DNA from: CAZNQW01 sp964575225
Lineage (GTDB): Bacteria > Chloroflexota > Anaerolineae > JAAYZQ01
Length of the DNA stretch: 18,586 bases
Reading direction: 5' to 3'
Assembly: GCA_964575225.1 (NCBI GenBank)
Contig: CAZNQW010000053.1
Location: 1 to 18,586, forward strand
In this document: in pieces, positions 1-7,455 of the stretch
How positions within the stretch are numbered: the first letter of the stretch is position 1
Layout: each line of letters begins with the position of its first letter
Made by a program: the position numbers and the translations under genes
The notes under the pieces: model-generated
What the model was told of the DNA's origin: nothing
Database searches by the model: none
What the model saw: the letters and a program-made list of their open reading frames with translations, nothing else

Positions 1-1
1 T

Positions 2-979
2 GAGCAGCCCTACCAAATCCTTCGCCTGCGCATCACGGAAGGCCCGGCCCGGGGGCAAGAGGTGGACGTCGAGCAGGGCTTTTTGAGCTTTACCAACGAA
101 AGCCGCCTGTTGCAATCGGGCGACAAGGTGCTGCTGGACCACACTCGTACGGTGGACGGCGGCGACTTTTACGTCATCACCGATTTTGTCCGAACCGCGC
201 CCCTGGTGTGGCTCACTCTCTTTTTCGTGGCTGCCACCATCCTCCTGAGCGGCTGGCAAGGCGCCCGCTCCATCCTGGGCATGGGCATCAGCCTGGTGAT
301 TATCGTCGCTTTTATCGTTCCCCAGATCCTCAACGGCGGGAACCCAGTGACCACGGCCATCGTTGGCTCGGTGGTGATGATGGGCATCAGTCTCTACCTG
401 GTCTATGGTTGGAAGGCCAAGACCCACGTGGCCGTCGCCGGGCTGTTCGCCAGCCTGGTCTTTGCCGGGTTGCTGGCCGTCTGGTTTGTGGGCTGGGCCC
501 GACTTTCGGGCTTTGGCTCGGAGGAGGCATCCTTCCTGCAGGTGGCCGGGGTGCAATTGGACCCACGGGGCTTGCTGTTGGCGGGTATCATCATCGGTTC
601 GTTGGGCGCGCTGGATGACGTTGCCGTCGGCCAATCCTCGGCCATCTTTGAGTTGAGCCGGGCCAACCCGGAATTAACCGGACGCCAACTGTTCCGGCAC
701 GGCATGGTCATCGGGCGGGATCACATCGCGGCGATGGTCAACACCTTGTTGCTGGCTTACGTAGGCGCGGCCCTGCCCTACCTGTTGATGTTTTCGGTTT
801 TCACCGAGCCGCTGGGCATGACCCTCAACCGCGAGATTATCGCCGAAGAGATCGTGCGCACCCTGGTGGGCAGTTTGGGTTTGTTGGCGGGTGTGCCTTT
901 CACCAGTCTGATCGCTGCGCTGGTGGCGCAGCGCCGGGGAAGCCGGAGGCGCGACTTGGAACGACCAACCGCGGCCTGA
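2..979 (+). CDS. YibE/F-family integral membrane protein (5' truncated by window edge)
   Basis: The frame is open from the first bases of the window. The residues before the GTG at 62 (EQPYQILRLRITEGPARGQE) read as genuine YibE/F-type sequence, so the GTG is internal and the true start lies upstream. After a short extracytoplasmic beta-rich region come about seven or eight hydrophobic segments, beginning near position 205 with WLTLFFVAATILL and including a GIIIGSLGALDDVAVGQSS segment (about 583-645) and RHGMVIGRDHIAAMVNTLLLAYVGAALPY (about 696-780). These small/acidic membrane motifs are characteristic of the YibE/F family (PF07907), whose biochemical role is not established. The C-terminus is a short Arg-rich tail, probably cytoplasmic. 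The gene stands alone on the plus strand and converges with the ectoenzyme operon. The family call is firm; no function is claimed. Confidence 0.88.
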   Translation, partial: EQPYQILRLRITEGPARGQEVDVEQGFLSFTNESRLLQSGDKVLLDHTRTVDGGDFYVITDFVRTAPLVWLTLFFVAATILLSGWQGARSILGMGISLVIIVAFIVPQILNGGNPVTTAIVGSVVMMGISLYLVYGWKAKTHVAVAGLFASLVFAGLLAVWFVGWARLSGFGSEEASFLQVAGVQLDPRGLLLAGIIIGSLGALDDVAVGQSSAIFELSRANPELTGRQLFRHGMVIGRDHIAAMVNTLLLAYVGAALPYLLMFSVFTEPLGMTLNREIIAEEIVRTLVGSLGLLAGVPFTSLIAALVAQRRGSRRRDLERPTAA

Positions 980-1031
980 CGCAACCAGCCCATCTCCACC
1001 CCGGCTGGCCGGTTGGCAAGGGACTGCACCC

Positions 1032-1061
1032 AAAAGCGGCGGACTGAATCCGCCGCTTTTT
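1032..1061. terminator. Bidirectional rho-independent terminator
   Basis: A perfect 12-bp stem (1032-1043 with 1049-1060) consists of an A4 run, GCGGCGGA, a 5-nt loop (CTGAA), TCCGCCGC and a T5 run. It has a GC-rich core and U-tracts in both directions. It sits between the convergent stops at 979 (+) and 1067 (-), so it can terminate both transcripts. Confidence 0.9.
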
Positions 1062-1066
1062 CGCGC

Positions 1067-2986
1067 TCAGGCGTCGCTTTCGGGGTTTTCCTCTTCGGGA
1101 ACCTGCACCCACTGGGGCAGTGGCCAGAAGGGATGGCCGGGGTTGAAATAGTTGTAGAGCATGTTGCTCACGTCGCGGTACAGCGGTTGGTTAATCCCCC
1201 AGTTGATCCAGGGGGTGTCCTGCCAGATGTAAAAGCTGACCAGGTAGGTGCTCTCAGGGCCGTAGACGATGCCCACCTCGGCCCTGGTGTCGCCCCAGGG
1301 CACGTCATAGCCCGAGAAGCCATGTTTGTGGGCCAATTTGACCTCGTAGGGGATGCCCGCCCCCAGCATGTTGCGCAGGTCGTTGGCCGCCATGATGTCG
1401 ATCATTTCCTCGCACACGGCCGGAGTAAAGGTGTTCGGGTAGGCTTCGGGAAGTAGCCCCTTCCCTTGAGTGCCGTCGTAGATCATCTCCACCAGGTTGG
1501 CCATCTCGCGGGGGGTGGCCCTCACACAGCGGTCGTAGCGGGGCGTGGGGTTCTGCACAAACCACAGCCCAGAAGCGGCTGCTCGGGCCCAGGTGTTCTC
1601 ATCGGAACCGGCATCCACAATGCGAAAGGGCGCGCACAAGTAGAAATTCGAGAGGCCCAGGCGACGCATCGTGTCGGTGACCCTGCCTGCGCCACCGGTC
1701 GCTGTACCACCGACTGCCTCCATCAGCCGGTTGGCGCAGGGATTGCACGACTCGCTGCCCAACATGTCGTACAACTCTTGCTTGGTCTGTTCGTCGACCT
1801 CACCCTTGTAGTAGCGATAGACCTCGACCATGATCCCGATCTTGACCAGGCTCATGCCCGACAGGACATAATCCATGTTGGATTCATAGATCACTTGGTC
1901 CTTGTTCAGATCTTTGATCAGGATGCTGGTTACGCCGGGAAATTCGGCCAGGCGGGCCTTTACCGGCGGGATCAAGAGGGATGGCGTGATGGGCGGTGGG
2001 GCTACCATCTCGGGCTCAAAGGTGATCGGTTCAGTGGCGCCGGCCTCTAGGGCCTTTTCCACCCGTTCGATGGCCGATTCCAGGTCAAAACGGTAGCCGG
2101 GCTGGCCCGGATCGAAAAAGAATCCGGTGGTGGAGGTCAGCGGGCCGGTGTAAGCGGCAAAGTGGGGAAAGGTCCAGGTCAGCTCGCCGGTGTAACTGAC
2201 CGTAGGCGTGCCGGCAATCCCCCCGGTGGTGCTGATGGGCAGGGTGGCGGTGTAGTAGCTGGGTGGCGTGGGCGGCCGTTCCATCACCGGCACCAACGTG
2301 CTCAGCATCGACTCGATTCGGGCTGGGCTCTGATCGGGCTCTACCGTTTCCACCGGCAGGTCCACCGTCCTTTGCCCGGGATGGGGCGCCCGTTCGTTGA
2401 TCAGCCGGGCGGCGGCCTTCACGTCCAACCGGCGTCCAGGCCGGCCCGGCAGGAAGGCCAGTCCCTCAATGTCCATCATCGGCTGGGTGGCCCTTTGGTC
2501 ATGCGCCTCGGCGATGCGGCCCAGCGCTTGGCTTGCGGCCGACTCGTCAAAGATCAGGCGAAAGGGAATTTCCAACTCGAGAGGGATCGCCTCCCCCTGG
2601 AGCCATTGCTTGAACCCCTCCCAATAGTCGTACTGGTGGCTGGCTTCCATGGCCTTGTCCACCATCTCGTCCACGGGAATGCGAAGACCCAGGTCATGGG
2701 CCGGCGAGAGGCTGGTCACCTCGTCCTGATAGGTGAGGGCGAAATCCTGGTAGTAGGGTTCGGCCACCCACTCCTCGACCTTGGTCTGAGCTTCCTGAGG
2801 GCTCAGCCAGCCTACCTCCACACCGGCGATGGTGACGCCTCGCTGAATGAGGGTTCGATAGGCGTCGTACTCGGCGCGTACCTTTTGATACTGAACCCAG
2901 CCGATGATGGCACTCGTCAAAAGCGCCAGCCCGATGACGATCAGTGCCGCCTGTTTGCCCGTTATCGCAGTATCTTCTCGATCCAT
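1067..2986 (-). CDS. Membrane-anchored PG_binding_4 (VanW-associated) / beta-lactamase-like serine hydrolase
   Basis: This 639-residue protein has a short cytoplasmic N-terminus and a single membrane anchor at about residues 12-31. Next comes a region resembling the PG_binding_4 domain (PF12229) found in VanW-type envelope proteins, including the hallmark GRPGRRLDVKAAARLIN (about 181-197). A Pro/Thr-rich linker leads to a class A beta-lactamase-like fold (about 345-620). Active-site counterparts are visible: SxxK as S379-LV-K382, SxN as S413-C414-N415, and the KTG position as K554-H555-G556. I see no obvious Glu166 equivalent, so beta-lactam hydrolysis is doubtful; a peptidoglycan peptidase/esterase or a binding role is as likely. 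Five cysteines (C414, C417, C451, C487, C525) lie in the extracytoplasmic catalytic half. ATG at 2986 is chosen because GAGG lies 7 nt upstream and the anchor follows directly. It overlaps the upstream gene by 25 bp, implying translational coupling as the last gene of the operon. Confidence 0.82.
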   Translation of the reverse strand: MDREDTAITGKQAALIVIGLALLTSAIIGWVQYQKVRAEYDAYRTLIQRGVTIAGVEVGWLSPQEAQTKVEEWVAEPYYQDFALTYQDEVTSLSPAHDLGLRIPVDEMVDKAMEASHQYDYWEGFKQWLQGEAIPLELEIPFRLIFDESAASQALGRIAEAHDQRATQPMMDIEGLAFLPGRPGRRLDVKAAARLINERAPHPGQRTVDLPVETVEPDQSPARIESMLSTLVPVMERPPTPPSYYTATLPISTTGGIAGTPTVSYTGELTWTFPHFAAYTGPLTSTTGFFFDPGQPGYRFDLESAIERVEKALEAGATEPITFEPEMVAPPPITPSLLIPPVKARLAEFPGVTSILIKDLNKDQVIYESNMDYVLSGMSLVKIGIMVEVYRYYKGEVDEQTKQELYDMLGSESCNPCANRLMEAVGGTATGGAGRVTDTMRRLGLSNFYLCAPFRIVDAGSDENTWARAAASGLWFVQNPTPRYDRCVRATPREMANLVEMIYDGTQGKGLLPEAYPNTFTPAVCEEMIDIMAANDLRNMLGAGIPYEVKLAHKHGFSGYDVPWGDTRAEVGIVYGPESTYLVSFYIWQDTPWINWGINQPLYRDVSNMLYNYFNPGHPFWPLPQWVQVPEEENPESDA

Positions 2987-4649
2987 TCTCGCGCCTCGAT
3001 TGGCCGCAGGAACTGGCCTGCATAGTGATCGCCGATCCACAACTCCAGGTGCAGGTGGACGTCGTAGGTCTGACTGCTGACCGACCCGGGCGTGCCCGAG
3101 TTGCCCACGGTGGCAATGACCTGTCCTTGGGTCACGATGCTGCCTTCCTCGATGCCGGGTGCAATGCTGCCCAGGTGGGCATAACGGGAGACCAGGCCGT
3201 TGCCGTGGTCGATCCACACCTGCCGCCCGCGGTAGCCGTCGAGCACATCGTCAGGCGTGTAGCCCAGATCCAGACACTGTTGGTCCCAGGCCGCCGCTTG
3301 GGCTGCCGTCAGTGGTTGATGGTCCAGCAGGGCCCGGATGACCACACCGTCGGCCACGGAGTGCACCTCGGTCTGACGGTTGACGGTCACGCCCACGGTG
3401 TGCCCATAGAAATCGAGCCCTTCGTGCACCCCCAGCCGATAGTGCCGGGGGGCGCCGGGTGTCTGGAAATCGCGGCTGGTGATTCGCGCGCCCTCGATGG
3501 GCACCTGGAGTCCCCTCAGGCTTTCCAGCAGCTTTATATCATGGGGTTGGGGTCCTGCTAGCTGGGGACCGCCGCTCACGGTGGCTGTCTGTTCCGGCTG
3601 GCCCACAAAGTACAGGGTGTCGCGCCCCGCCAGCAATAGTCGCCCGCCTGCTGGATCGGCCCACAGGGCGCTCACCTCGCGCCGGTCCGGGAATTGATGC
3701 AGAGATTGCAACTCGCCGCTTTCCGGGTCGAGGGCCAGCAGCCGGCGACCGGCCCGGTCTAGCACGTACACAACTTCCTCGGTGGCGACCGCCTGACGGG
3801 GGTGCATCAGTGTCACGTTGGGTGAAAACGCAGCGTCGCCTCTGCCGTCCACATAGCGCCAGAGTTGGGCCAGTGGGTTGTTCATCTGCCGTGTCAGCAC
3901 ATAGAGGCTGTTCTTGTTTGCGCTCACGTCCACGTCGCGGCCCTGGGGCAATTTGATCCAGGCCGAACCCTTTTGTCCCGCCGGAAAACGCCACACCTGT
4001 TCGTGGGTGGTTTCCAGCAGATAGCCGGCCCCTTGGGTGCCGGCCAGGGCGACATAATAATGGTCGTAGGTGTTGCCTGCCGGCCGATCGTAGCGTTCCA
4101 TCGACCAGACACCAGCAACGGGCTCGTAGCGATAGACGTCTCCGGCGCGGTCCAGGGCGAGCAACGAATCGCCGTCGCTGGCCAGATCCAGCGGCTCGAG
4201 CACGCGCACACCCTCAACCTCGTCACCGGGGGATAGCAGCAGGCGGGGAGCGGCGGCCTGGTCGAGCGGCAGGCTTAGCACCCGCCCGCCATCGAGGAGG
4301 TAGGCTATATCGCCCACCACTTCGAGGGCCAGGGGGTGGATAAAGCTGTTTTCGCCATAGCGCCATTGGCCCACGTGCTCGTTGTCCAGCCAGATGTACT
4401 CGGCTCCGGTTTCGGTGGCTTCGGCGGCGATAATGTCGGATGCGCCGGCGAGCAGGGCATGCACCCCATCCAGATTGCGCTCGAATTCGGTCGCCTGGTG
4501 GTCGGTCAGCTCCACGGTGACCGAGGCCACCCCTTCGCCCGCCAGGTAATCGCCCACGTCGCCGGTGATGCGATACCCGCTCCAGCCCTCCTCAGGGACG
4601 GGATAGCCGGTGCCTTGGGACAGGACCTGGGCCAGGCGCGCGGTGGGCA
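2962..4649 (-). CDS. C-terminal part of M14/beta-propeller/M23 fusion protein (5' end lost at assembly gap)
   Basis: Real sequence in this frame begins at 4649, where adapter sequence ends. The first 60-70 residues complete the M14 carboxypeptidase domain begun at 4694-5443: LPTARLAQVLSQGTGYPV, then VTVELTDH with the catalytic Glu, then the closing FERNLDGVHALL helix. Next comes a region of about 280 residues with recurring beta-strand repeats (e.g. LLALDRAGDVYRYEP, VVYVLDRAGRRLLALDPESG), read as a beta-propeller. The C-terminus is an M23/LytM endopeptidase domain with zinc motif H-E-G-L-D (about 3410-3430), YAHLG, and the H-L-H motif (about 3040-3055), so the M23 zinc site appears intact. 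The domain would be extracytoplasmic and act on peptidoglycan cross-bridges. No start codon with a ribosome site is evident between M14 and the propeller, which supports one fused polypeptide. Stop TAA at 2962-2964. Confidence 0.8.
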
Positions 4650-4693
4650 AGATCGGAAGAGCACACGTCTGAACTCCAGTCACNNNNNNNNNN
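4650..4693. other. Sequencing-adapter remnant plus 10-N scaffold gap
   Basis: Bases 4650-4683 match the Illumina TruSeq read-1 adapter (starting AGATCGGAAGAGCACACGTC and ending CCAGTCAC). They are followed by exactly ten Ns (4684-4693). This is not biological DNA. It marks a scaffold join inside a gene; both sides carry pieces of one M14 domain, so the join itself looks correct. The 44 inserted bases shift the frame. Reading through them gives nonsense peptides such as TGVQTCALPI and DVCSSDL, which are adapter translations. Confidence 0.98.
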
Positions 4694-5443
4694 GGTATCG
4701 ACATAGATGGCCTCGGCAGCGCTGTGATAAAAGACGGCGATCCAGGCATCATCCATGAAATCGCGCAGGGCCTGGGTCTCGGGCTCGGAGAAGGGATAGG
4801 CGCCCCCAGCACCGGGGTGCGCGCCTTCGTAGCCGACCGTGTTGGGTGACCAGTCGTTGCCCCCACAGCCGTCGAGATCGGTGTCGGCGTTGCGGTTGAG
4901 GTCGACGTCGCGGGCGTTCCAGCGGTGGTCGGTTGCCAAACCGTCGGGGTTGGCCACCGGCACCAACCAGAGGCTGATCTCCGGCGGCACCTCGTCAGGA
5001 TGGGCTTCAAAGTGGGCCAGCAGTTCGCTCACCAGGGCGTAGGTGTTGGCCTCGTAGGCACCGTGGATGGCGCCCACCAGCACCACCTTGATCGGCCCCT
5101 GTCCAATGCGGTGGGCTGTGATGGGCCGGCCCTCCACAGAAAAGCCGATGGTTACTTCTGTGCTCGCCGATGGGGTCGGCGAAGGGACAGGAGTAGGTGT
5201 TTCAGGCGTGCTGCCGGCGATGGGCGAGGCCTGCGGCGCCGCTGTAGGCGGGAGAGTGGGAGTTGCCGTGGGTGGCAGTGTGGTGGGGCTAGCCTGGGCC
5301 GTGACGGTTGCGGACGGCGTGGGTCCACTCTCCACCTGGGCCAAAGAACCGGGCGAGGCGACGGTTACACTGCCGGCGGCGATAAGGACGGAGATCAGGG
5401 CCACCACGATGCCCGTCAGGAGACCAGAGGTTCGGTCGTTCAT
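4694..5443 (-). CDS. N-terminal part of membrane-anchored M14 zinc carboxypeptidase (3' end lost at assembly gap)
   Basis: Exactly 250 codons run from ATG 5443 to the gap. Residues 8-28 form a hydrophobic signal anchor. Residues 38-95 are a Pro/Thr/Ser-rich tether, suggesting an extracytoplasmic enzyme held off the membrane. From about residue 98 the M14 metallocarboxypeptidase fold begins. HGAYE supplies zinc ligands H127 and E131 (the HxxxE form of this subfamily), DLNRN (181-185) supplies the substrate-binding Asn-Arg, and FYH supplies the third zinc ligand H240. The catalytic Glu lies beyond the gap in the 2962-4649 piece, so the two pieces are almost certainly one protein of more than 810 residues. 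The start is supported by an ATGA overlap (5440-5443) with the upstream M1-type gene, indicating coupled translation. The substrate is not determinable; M14 relatives include peptidoglycan peptidases as well as protein carboxypeptidases. Confidence 0.87.
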
Positions 5444-7203
5444 GGCGTGAGTATCCGAATCCGCTGCCGGAAGTATTCCTCTTGGAGAGGGATCAGGTCG
5501 GCGGTGGTGAATTCCTGGACCAACAGAAAAAAGTCCTGGGAATCGGCGATCTGGTAAGAATAGCGCCGGACGTACTCGTTCATAAAGGCAAAGAAGGCCG
5601 GATCGCCCATGGTGGTCCTCAGATCGCGCATAAACTGGGCGCCGCGGCGATAGACGGCATCCATGTAGCTGCGGTTGTCGCGGAATTCATAGATCGAGGC
5701 ATCGATCTTGCCGGTGGGCAGCCACTGATCCACTGCATAGGTCCACCACCACTCGATATCTTCGGGCAGGTATCGTTCGTAGTAGAGAAGGGCGCTGTAC
5801 TCGGCTGGGGCTTCATCGAGCCAGGGCTGGATCACCTGATCGTTGCCCACAAGGCTGTAAAGCCATTGGTGGGCCGCCTCATGGGCTGCCAGTGCGATCA
5901 GCGGCGAACGAGTCGTGCCATCAAAGTTGTCGTAAAAGGCCGATCCCAGGAAGGTCATGCCGGTGAATTCCATTCCTCCGGCAAACTCGGTCTCGGCTAC
6001 CCGATAGTCGGTCATTGGATAGGTGCCATACAACTCGCCAAAGAGCTGGACGGCTTGGGCGGCCGTCTCCAGCGCTACCTCTCCGGCATCCTGGTTGGCG
6101 GGGAAAAAGTAGGAGTGGATGGTCGTGTCGCCCACCTGGGTGGTGGCTACCTGATACTGATCGCTGGCGGCAAAGGCAAAGGATCGGGCCTGTTCGGCCA
6201 CAAATCGCCAGCGATTGCCCTCGCGGGTTTCCTGTCCCGTCCCGGCGATGGTCACGTCGTGGGTGGTGGTGATGGTCACCTCATAGTCGGCTACCTCGGT
6301 GACGTAGGGGTCGCCCACAGGGAAATAGGTCAGCCCATACCAACCCTTCTCTGCACGGTATGGAGCCATAACCGGATACCAGTTGCCCAAGCTGACAGTG
6401 CGCTTGCTGTAACCAAAGCCGCCGCCGCTGAACTCTTCGGCCGGGTTGATCTGGGGAAGGTTCAGCGTGTAATCGAGAAACAAGGTCATATGTTCGTTGG
6501 GCTTGAGCGGGCGCGGCAAGGTCACCTGCAACCTCAGATCGAGGAGATCCGATTCGGGTTGGAGCACCTCGCCATCCATGTCCACCTTGAGGCTGTTCAG
6601 GGTAAAGGTCCTGCGGCTGTGGTTGGGGTGGACATTCATGATCAGGTTGGGCAACGTCTGACTGGTGACGTTGGTATAGTCCACCCGTTGCTGCACATCG
6701 AGCATGTGCTCCGGGTAGTTGAGTCGGACGTCGAGCTTGTACACGGTGCCTTCCACAGCCGGGACGGGGGTGACCGTTGGTGTGGGTTGGGGGGCCAGGG
6801 TGGGGATCACCATAGCTCCTGTGTTGTGATCTCGTTGGTACACCGAAAAGGCCGCCAGGGCCACCAAGAGCACGATGGCCAAGCCCAACAGGATGTCGCC
6901 GCCCAAAAGCGAGCGGTTTCCGTCTTTGGGCGCGGGGACGGGTGTGATGGCCGATGGAGGCGTCCGGCGCTTGCCGCGCATTTGATCGTATAGTTCGGCG
7001 AGAGCGTCCGCGTCCAGGCCGAGGAACAGGGCATAGTTCCGCAAAAAGCCCCTGCCGTGCACGTCGCTGCTGAATAGATCCAGCGTCTCGTTTTCCAGCG
7101 CTTCCAGGTAGTTGCGCGGGATCCGGACCTCTTGCTCTACATCAGACAGGGTCAGTTGTCTTGCTTCACGCGCAGCCTTGAGCTGCTGTCCTAGGGTTTC
7201 CAT
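5440..7203 (-). CDS. RodZ-type HTH / transmembrane / M1-family metallopeptidase fusion
   Basis: This is a 587-residue protein and the first gene of the three-gene operon. Residues 1-75 are an HTH_25/RodZ-like helix-turn-helix (LGQQLKAAREARQLTLSDVE, IPRNYLEALE, GFLRNYALFLGLD). Residues 102-122 are one transmembrane helix, followed by a Pro/Thr linker (133-150). The rest resembles the gluzincin M1 aminopeptidase family: GGMEF (409-413, counterpart of the GAMEN substrate loop), HEAAH (441-445) and third zinc ligand E464 in WLDEAPAEY, 18 residues after the motif. A probable catalytic Tyr lies near 517 (YRRGAQF). All zinc ligands are present, so it should be active. RodZ topology (HTH inside, C-terminus outside) places the peptidase outside the membrane. 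In RodZ the HTH contacts MreB; whether this one does is unknown. The promoter and 5' hairpin lie at 7245-7296. The ribosome site is weak (GGGA). Confidence 0.88.
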   Translation of the reverse strand: METLGQQLKAAREARQLTLSDVEQEVRIPRNYLEALENETLDLFSSDVHGRGFLRNYALFLGLDADALAELYDQMRGKRRTPPSAITPVPAPKDGNRSLLGGDILLGLAIVLLVALAAFSVYQRDHNTGAMVIPTLAPQPTPTVTPVPAVEGTVYKLDVRLNYPEHMLDVQQRVDYTNVTSQTLPNLIMNVHPNHSRRTFTLNSLKVDMDGEVLQPESDLLDLRLQVTLPRPLKPNEHMTLFLDYTLNLPQINPAEEFSGGGFGYSKRTVSLGNWYPVMAPYRAEKGWYGLTYFPVGDPYVTEVADYEVTITTTHDVTIAGTGQETREGNRWRFVAEQARSFAFAASDQYQVATTQVGDTTIHSYFFPANQDAGEVALETAAQAVQLFGELYGTYPMTDYRVAETEFAGGMEFTGMTFLGSAFYDNFDGTTRSPLIALAAHEAAHQWLYSLVGNDQVIQPWLDEAPAEYSALLYYERYLPEDIEWWWTYAVDQWLPTGKIDASIYEFRDNRSYMDAVYRRGAQFMRDLRTTMGDPAFFAFMNEYVRRYSYQIADSQDFFLLVQEFTTADLIPLQEEYFRQRIRILTP

Positions 7204-7244
7204 AGACTTGTCCCACTATTTGCGCGATCAGAGTTCATGCTCTG

Positions 7245-7260
7245 GCGGGCAACCGCCCGC
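7245..7260 (-). repeat. GC hairpin at predicted 5' end of ectoenzyme mRNA
   Basis: GCGGGC-AACC-GCCCGC forms a perfect 6-bp all-GC stem with a 4-nt loop. It begins about where transcription from the minus-strand promoter (-10 at 7268-7273) should start. No U-tract follows, so it is more likely a 5' mRNA-stabilising hairpin than an attenuator. Confidence 0.5.
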
Positions 7261-7267
7261 GGCGCCT

Positions 7268-7296
7268 ATTATACCAGCTTTCCCACCGAATGACAA
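7268..7296 (-). promoter_or_regulatory. Sigma-70-type promoter for the ectoenzyme operon
   Basis: On the minus strand, the -35 TTGTCA (7291-7296), a 17-bp spacer and the -10 TATAAT (7268-7273) give a near-consensus match. The -10 is preceded by TGG, an extended -10 element. The predicted start is near 7261, leaving a leader of about 58 nt before ATG 7203. Confidence 0.8.
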
Positions 7297-7345
7297 TGGA
7301 GCTGCAACCCAAAGATCGGCTCAGATCGCTGGCCTTGGGGTGTGT

Positions 7346-7374
7346 TTGACGCCCCGCGCGCCGTGTGGTAGAAT
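7346..7374 (+). promoter_or_regulatory. Sigma-70-type promoter for rsgA
   Basis: The -35 TTGACG (7346-7351), a 17-bp spacer and the -10 TAGAAT (7369-7374) give 5/6 matches in each box with ideal spacing. It is divergent from the ectoenzyme promoter, with about 50 bp between the two -35 boxes. The predicted start is near 7381. Confidence 0.78.
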
Positions 7375-7386
7375 CCCTTCGAAGGG
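7375..7386. promoter_or_regulatory. Perfect palindrome over the rsgA transcription start (possible operator)
   Basis: CCCTTCGAAGGG is a 12-bp perfect palindrome directly abutting the -10 box and covering the predicted +1. The position suits a repressor site, but no regulator is identified and a palindrome of this length can occur by chance. Confidence 0.35.
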
Positions 7387-7438
7387 GGCGTACAGGTCCT
7401 CGCTCCAACCGGGTTCCCATGCCTCACCATGAGGCCCC

Positions 7439-7447
7439 AGGATAGGG
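7439..7447 (+). promoter_or_regulatory. Ribosome binding site deciding the rsgA start
   Basis: AGGATAGGG lies 8 nt before GTG 7456. The upstream in-frame ATG at 7429 has no purine-rich ribosome site and falls in the loop edge of a small hairpin (7421-7425 with 7431-7435). This favours the GTG start. Confidence 0.55.
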
Positions 7448-7455
7448 TATCGATC

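Noticed and set aside
2987..3217. Upstream extension of the VanW/beta-lactamase-like protein to 716 residues
   Set aside because: The extra residues are Arg/Pro-rich shadow of the M23 coding region. The start at 2986 has a ribosome site and is followed directly by the membrane anchor.
4592..5010. Frames reading through the N gap with peptides such as TGVQTCALPI and DVCSSDL
   Set aside because: These are translations of the sequencing adapter in two frames, not protein sequence.
5482..6993. Long plus-strand open frame (503 codons) opposite the M1-type gene
   Set aside because: It is antisense to a clearly conserved zinc peptidase, and its translation is low-complexity Gly/His/Val-rich with no recognisable domain; long antisense frames are common at high GC.
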